Assembly: GCA_005786815.1 (NCBI GenBank)
Contig: SYDB01000169.1
Coordinates: forward strand, 1-7,033
Origin: Burkholderiales bacterium
GTDB taxonomy: Bacteria; Pseudomonadota; Gammaproteobacteria; Burkholderiales; Burkholderiaceae_C
Direction: 5' to 3'
DNA: 7,033 nt
The translations under genes and the position numbers were made by a program. Below are positions 6,889-7,033 of the stretch, in pieces (positions within the stretch are counted from its first letter, which is position 1; each line of letters opens with the position of its first letter). Below the pieces are notes generated by a model. The model was not told the DNA's origin and made no database searches. It worked only from the letters and a program-made list of their open reading frames with translations.

Positions 6889-6930
6889 AAAGAAGTAAAA
6901 AAAGCGCCCAAAAGGCGCTTAAAGAAGTAA
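6889..6930. repeat. 10-bp direct repeat flanking the terminator
   Basis: AAAGAAGTAA occurs at 6889-6898 and again at 6921-6930, 32 bases apart, bracketing the terminator hairpin. A reverse-complement partner of the second copy, ACTTCTTTA, is at 6953-6961 and pairs with TAAAGAAGT at 6920-6928 over 9 bases with a 24-base loop. The region is A-rich, so chance is a reasonable explanation. Confidence 0.4.
6897..6920 (-). terminator. Rho-independent terminator of the gene to the right of pckG
   Basis: On the - strand AAGCGCC-TTTTG-GGCGCTT followed by TTTTT: a perfect 7-pair stem (6920-6914 with 6908-6902), a 5-base loop, then a T-run (6901-6897) continuous with the stem's own TT. No T-run follows on the + strand, so it works in the - direction. 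It lies 54 bases past the stop of the membrane-protein fragment at 6975 and upstream of pckG, so it separates the two units. Confidence 0.88.
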
Positions 6931-6974
6931 TGTCAGACAATTAAAAAGGCAAACTTCTTTACAAAACCTGAGGC

Positions 6975-7033
6975 CTAAGCCATAAAAACGGCAATAAAAG
7001 CAAGCAAGAAAATCAAAATGCCGCCAGCTACGG
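6975..7033 (-). CDS. Membrane protein of unknown family, C-terminal fragment
   Basis: Reading the - strand from the right edge, one frame gives VAGGILIFLLAFIAVFMA and then TAG at 6977-6975. Eighteen codons are visible, forming an almost entirely hydrophobic segment that looks like a final transmembrane helix. Of the other two frames, one has an immediate stop; the other stays open but gives a Cys/Phe-rich, unlikely sequence. The strong terminator 54 bases downstream in the same direction supports a real gene ending here. Too little is present to name the family. The gene is probably a separate transcription unit from pckG. Confidence 0.5.
   Translation of the reverse strand, partial: VAGGILIFLLAFIAVFMA

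Larger units (their letters stand above)
6727..6896 (-). other. pckG upstream/leader region with candidate promoters
   Basis: About 170 bases without a convincing gene separate the upstream terminator from pckG, and the pckG promoter must lie here unless transcription reads through. Two -10-like hexamers are visible on the - strand: TATTAT (6866-6861, one mismatch to TATAAT) with a weak -35 TTTTCT (6889-6884) at 17 bases, and TAAAAT (6829-6824, one mismatch) with a poor -35 GTGCAT (6852-6847). The first would place start near 6854 and include both hairpins in the leader. The second would start near 6817, keep the larger hairpin and exclude the small reading frame. Neither is strong. I did not identify a confident regulator site other than the dyads listed separately. 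Confidence 0.3.

Noticed and set aside
6717..6944. 75-codon + strand open frame at the right end
   Set aside because: It overlaps the pckG start and runs through the leader hairpins and the terminator. It is Lys/Arg-rich, resembles no family I know and has no ribosome site. The non-coding structure explains the region better.

Overview
The window reads as a stretch of chromosome from a Gram-negative, most likely a betaproteobacterium of the order Burkholderiales (Comamonadaceae-like). This is inferred from the protein style, the GTP-type PEP carboxykinase, the fused LivH-LivM permease and the intermediate base composition. No rRNA or other marker gene fixes the taxon. I see no tRNA, CRISPR array, insertion sequence or phage gene.

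Layout from left to right. (1) Positions 2-265, + strand: the last 87 residues of a PhoD-type alkaline phosphatase whose start lies outside the window. (2) Positions 262-4888, - strand: a complete branched-chain amino acid type (HAAT) ABC transporter. In transcription order it consists of a periplasmic binding protein (4888-3695), a single-chain LivH-LivM permease (3631-1724), the ATPase LivG (1727-954) and the ATPase LivF (957-262). The last two junctions are ATGA start/stop overlaps. (3) Positions 6726-4894, - strand: pckG, GTP-dependent phosphoenolpyruvate carboxykinase, ending only 5 bases before the binding-protein start. (4) Positions 6727-6974: a non-coding region with a Rho-independent terminator for the gene to the right and a structured pckG leader. 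(5) Positions 6975-7033, - strand: the hydrophobic C-terminus of an unidentified membrane protein.

How the genes work together: five - strand genes (pckG, binding protein, livHM, livG, livF) are packed tightly enough to be one transcription unit. It would pair the first committed step of gluconeogenesis with import of an amino acid or similar carbon source. The transporter genes give every component of a working importer: binding protein, two membrane domains in one chain, and two nucleotide-binding domains. The true substrate cannot be read from sequence.

The part most worth a second look is the pckG leader. A 15-pair near-perfect inverted repeat is followed by a T-run just upstream of the pckG ribosome binding site. 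It overlaps a second, mutually exclusive dyad and follows another hairpin and a possible 11-codon reading frame, an arrangement that could be an attenuator or RNA switch. I found no clearly new multi-gene system; most of the window is recognisable metabolism and transport.
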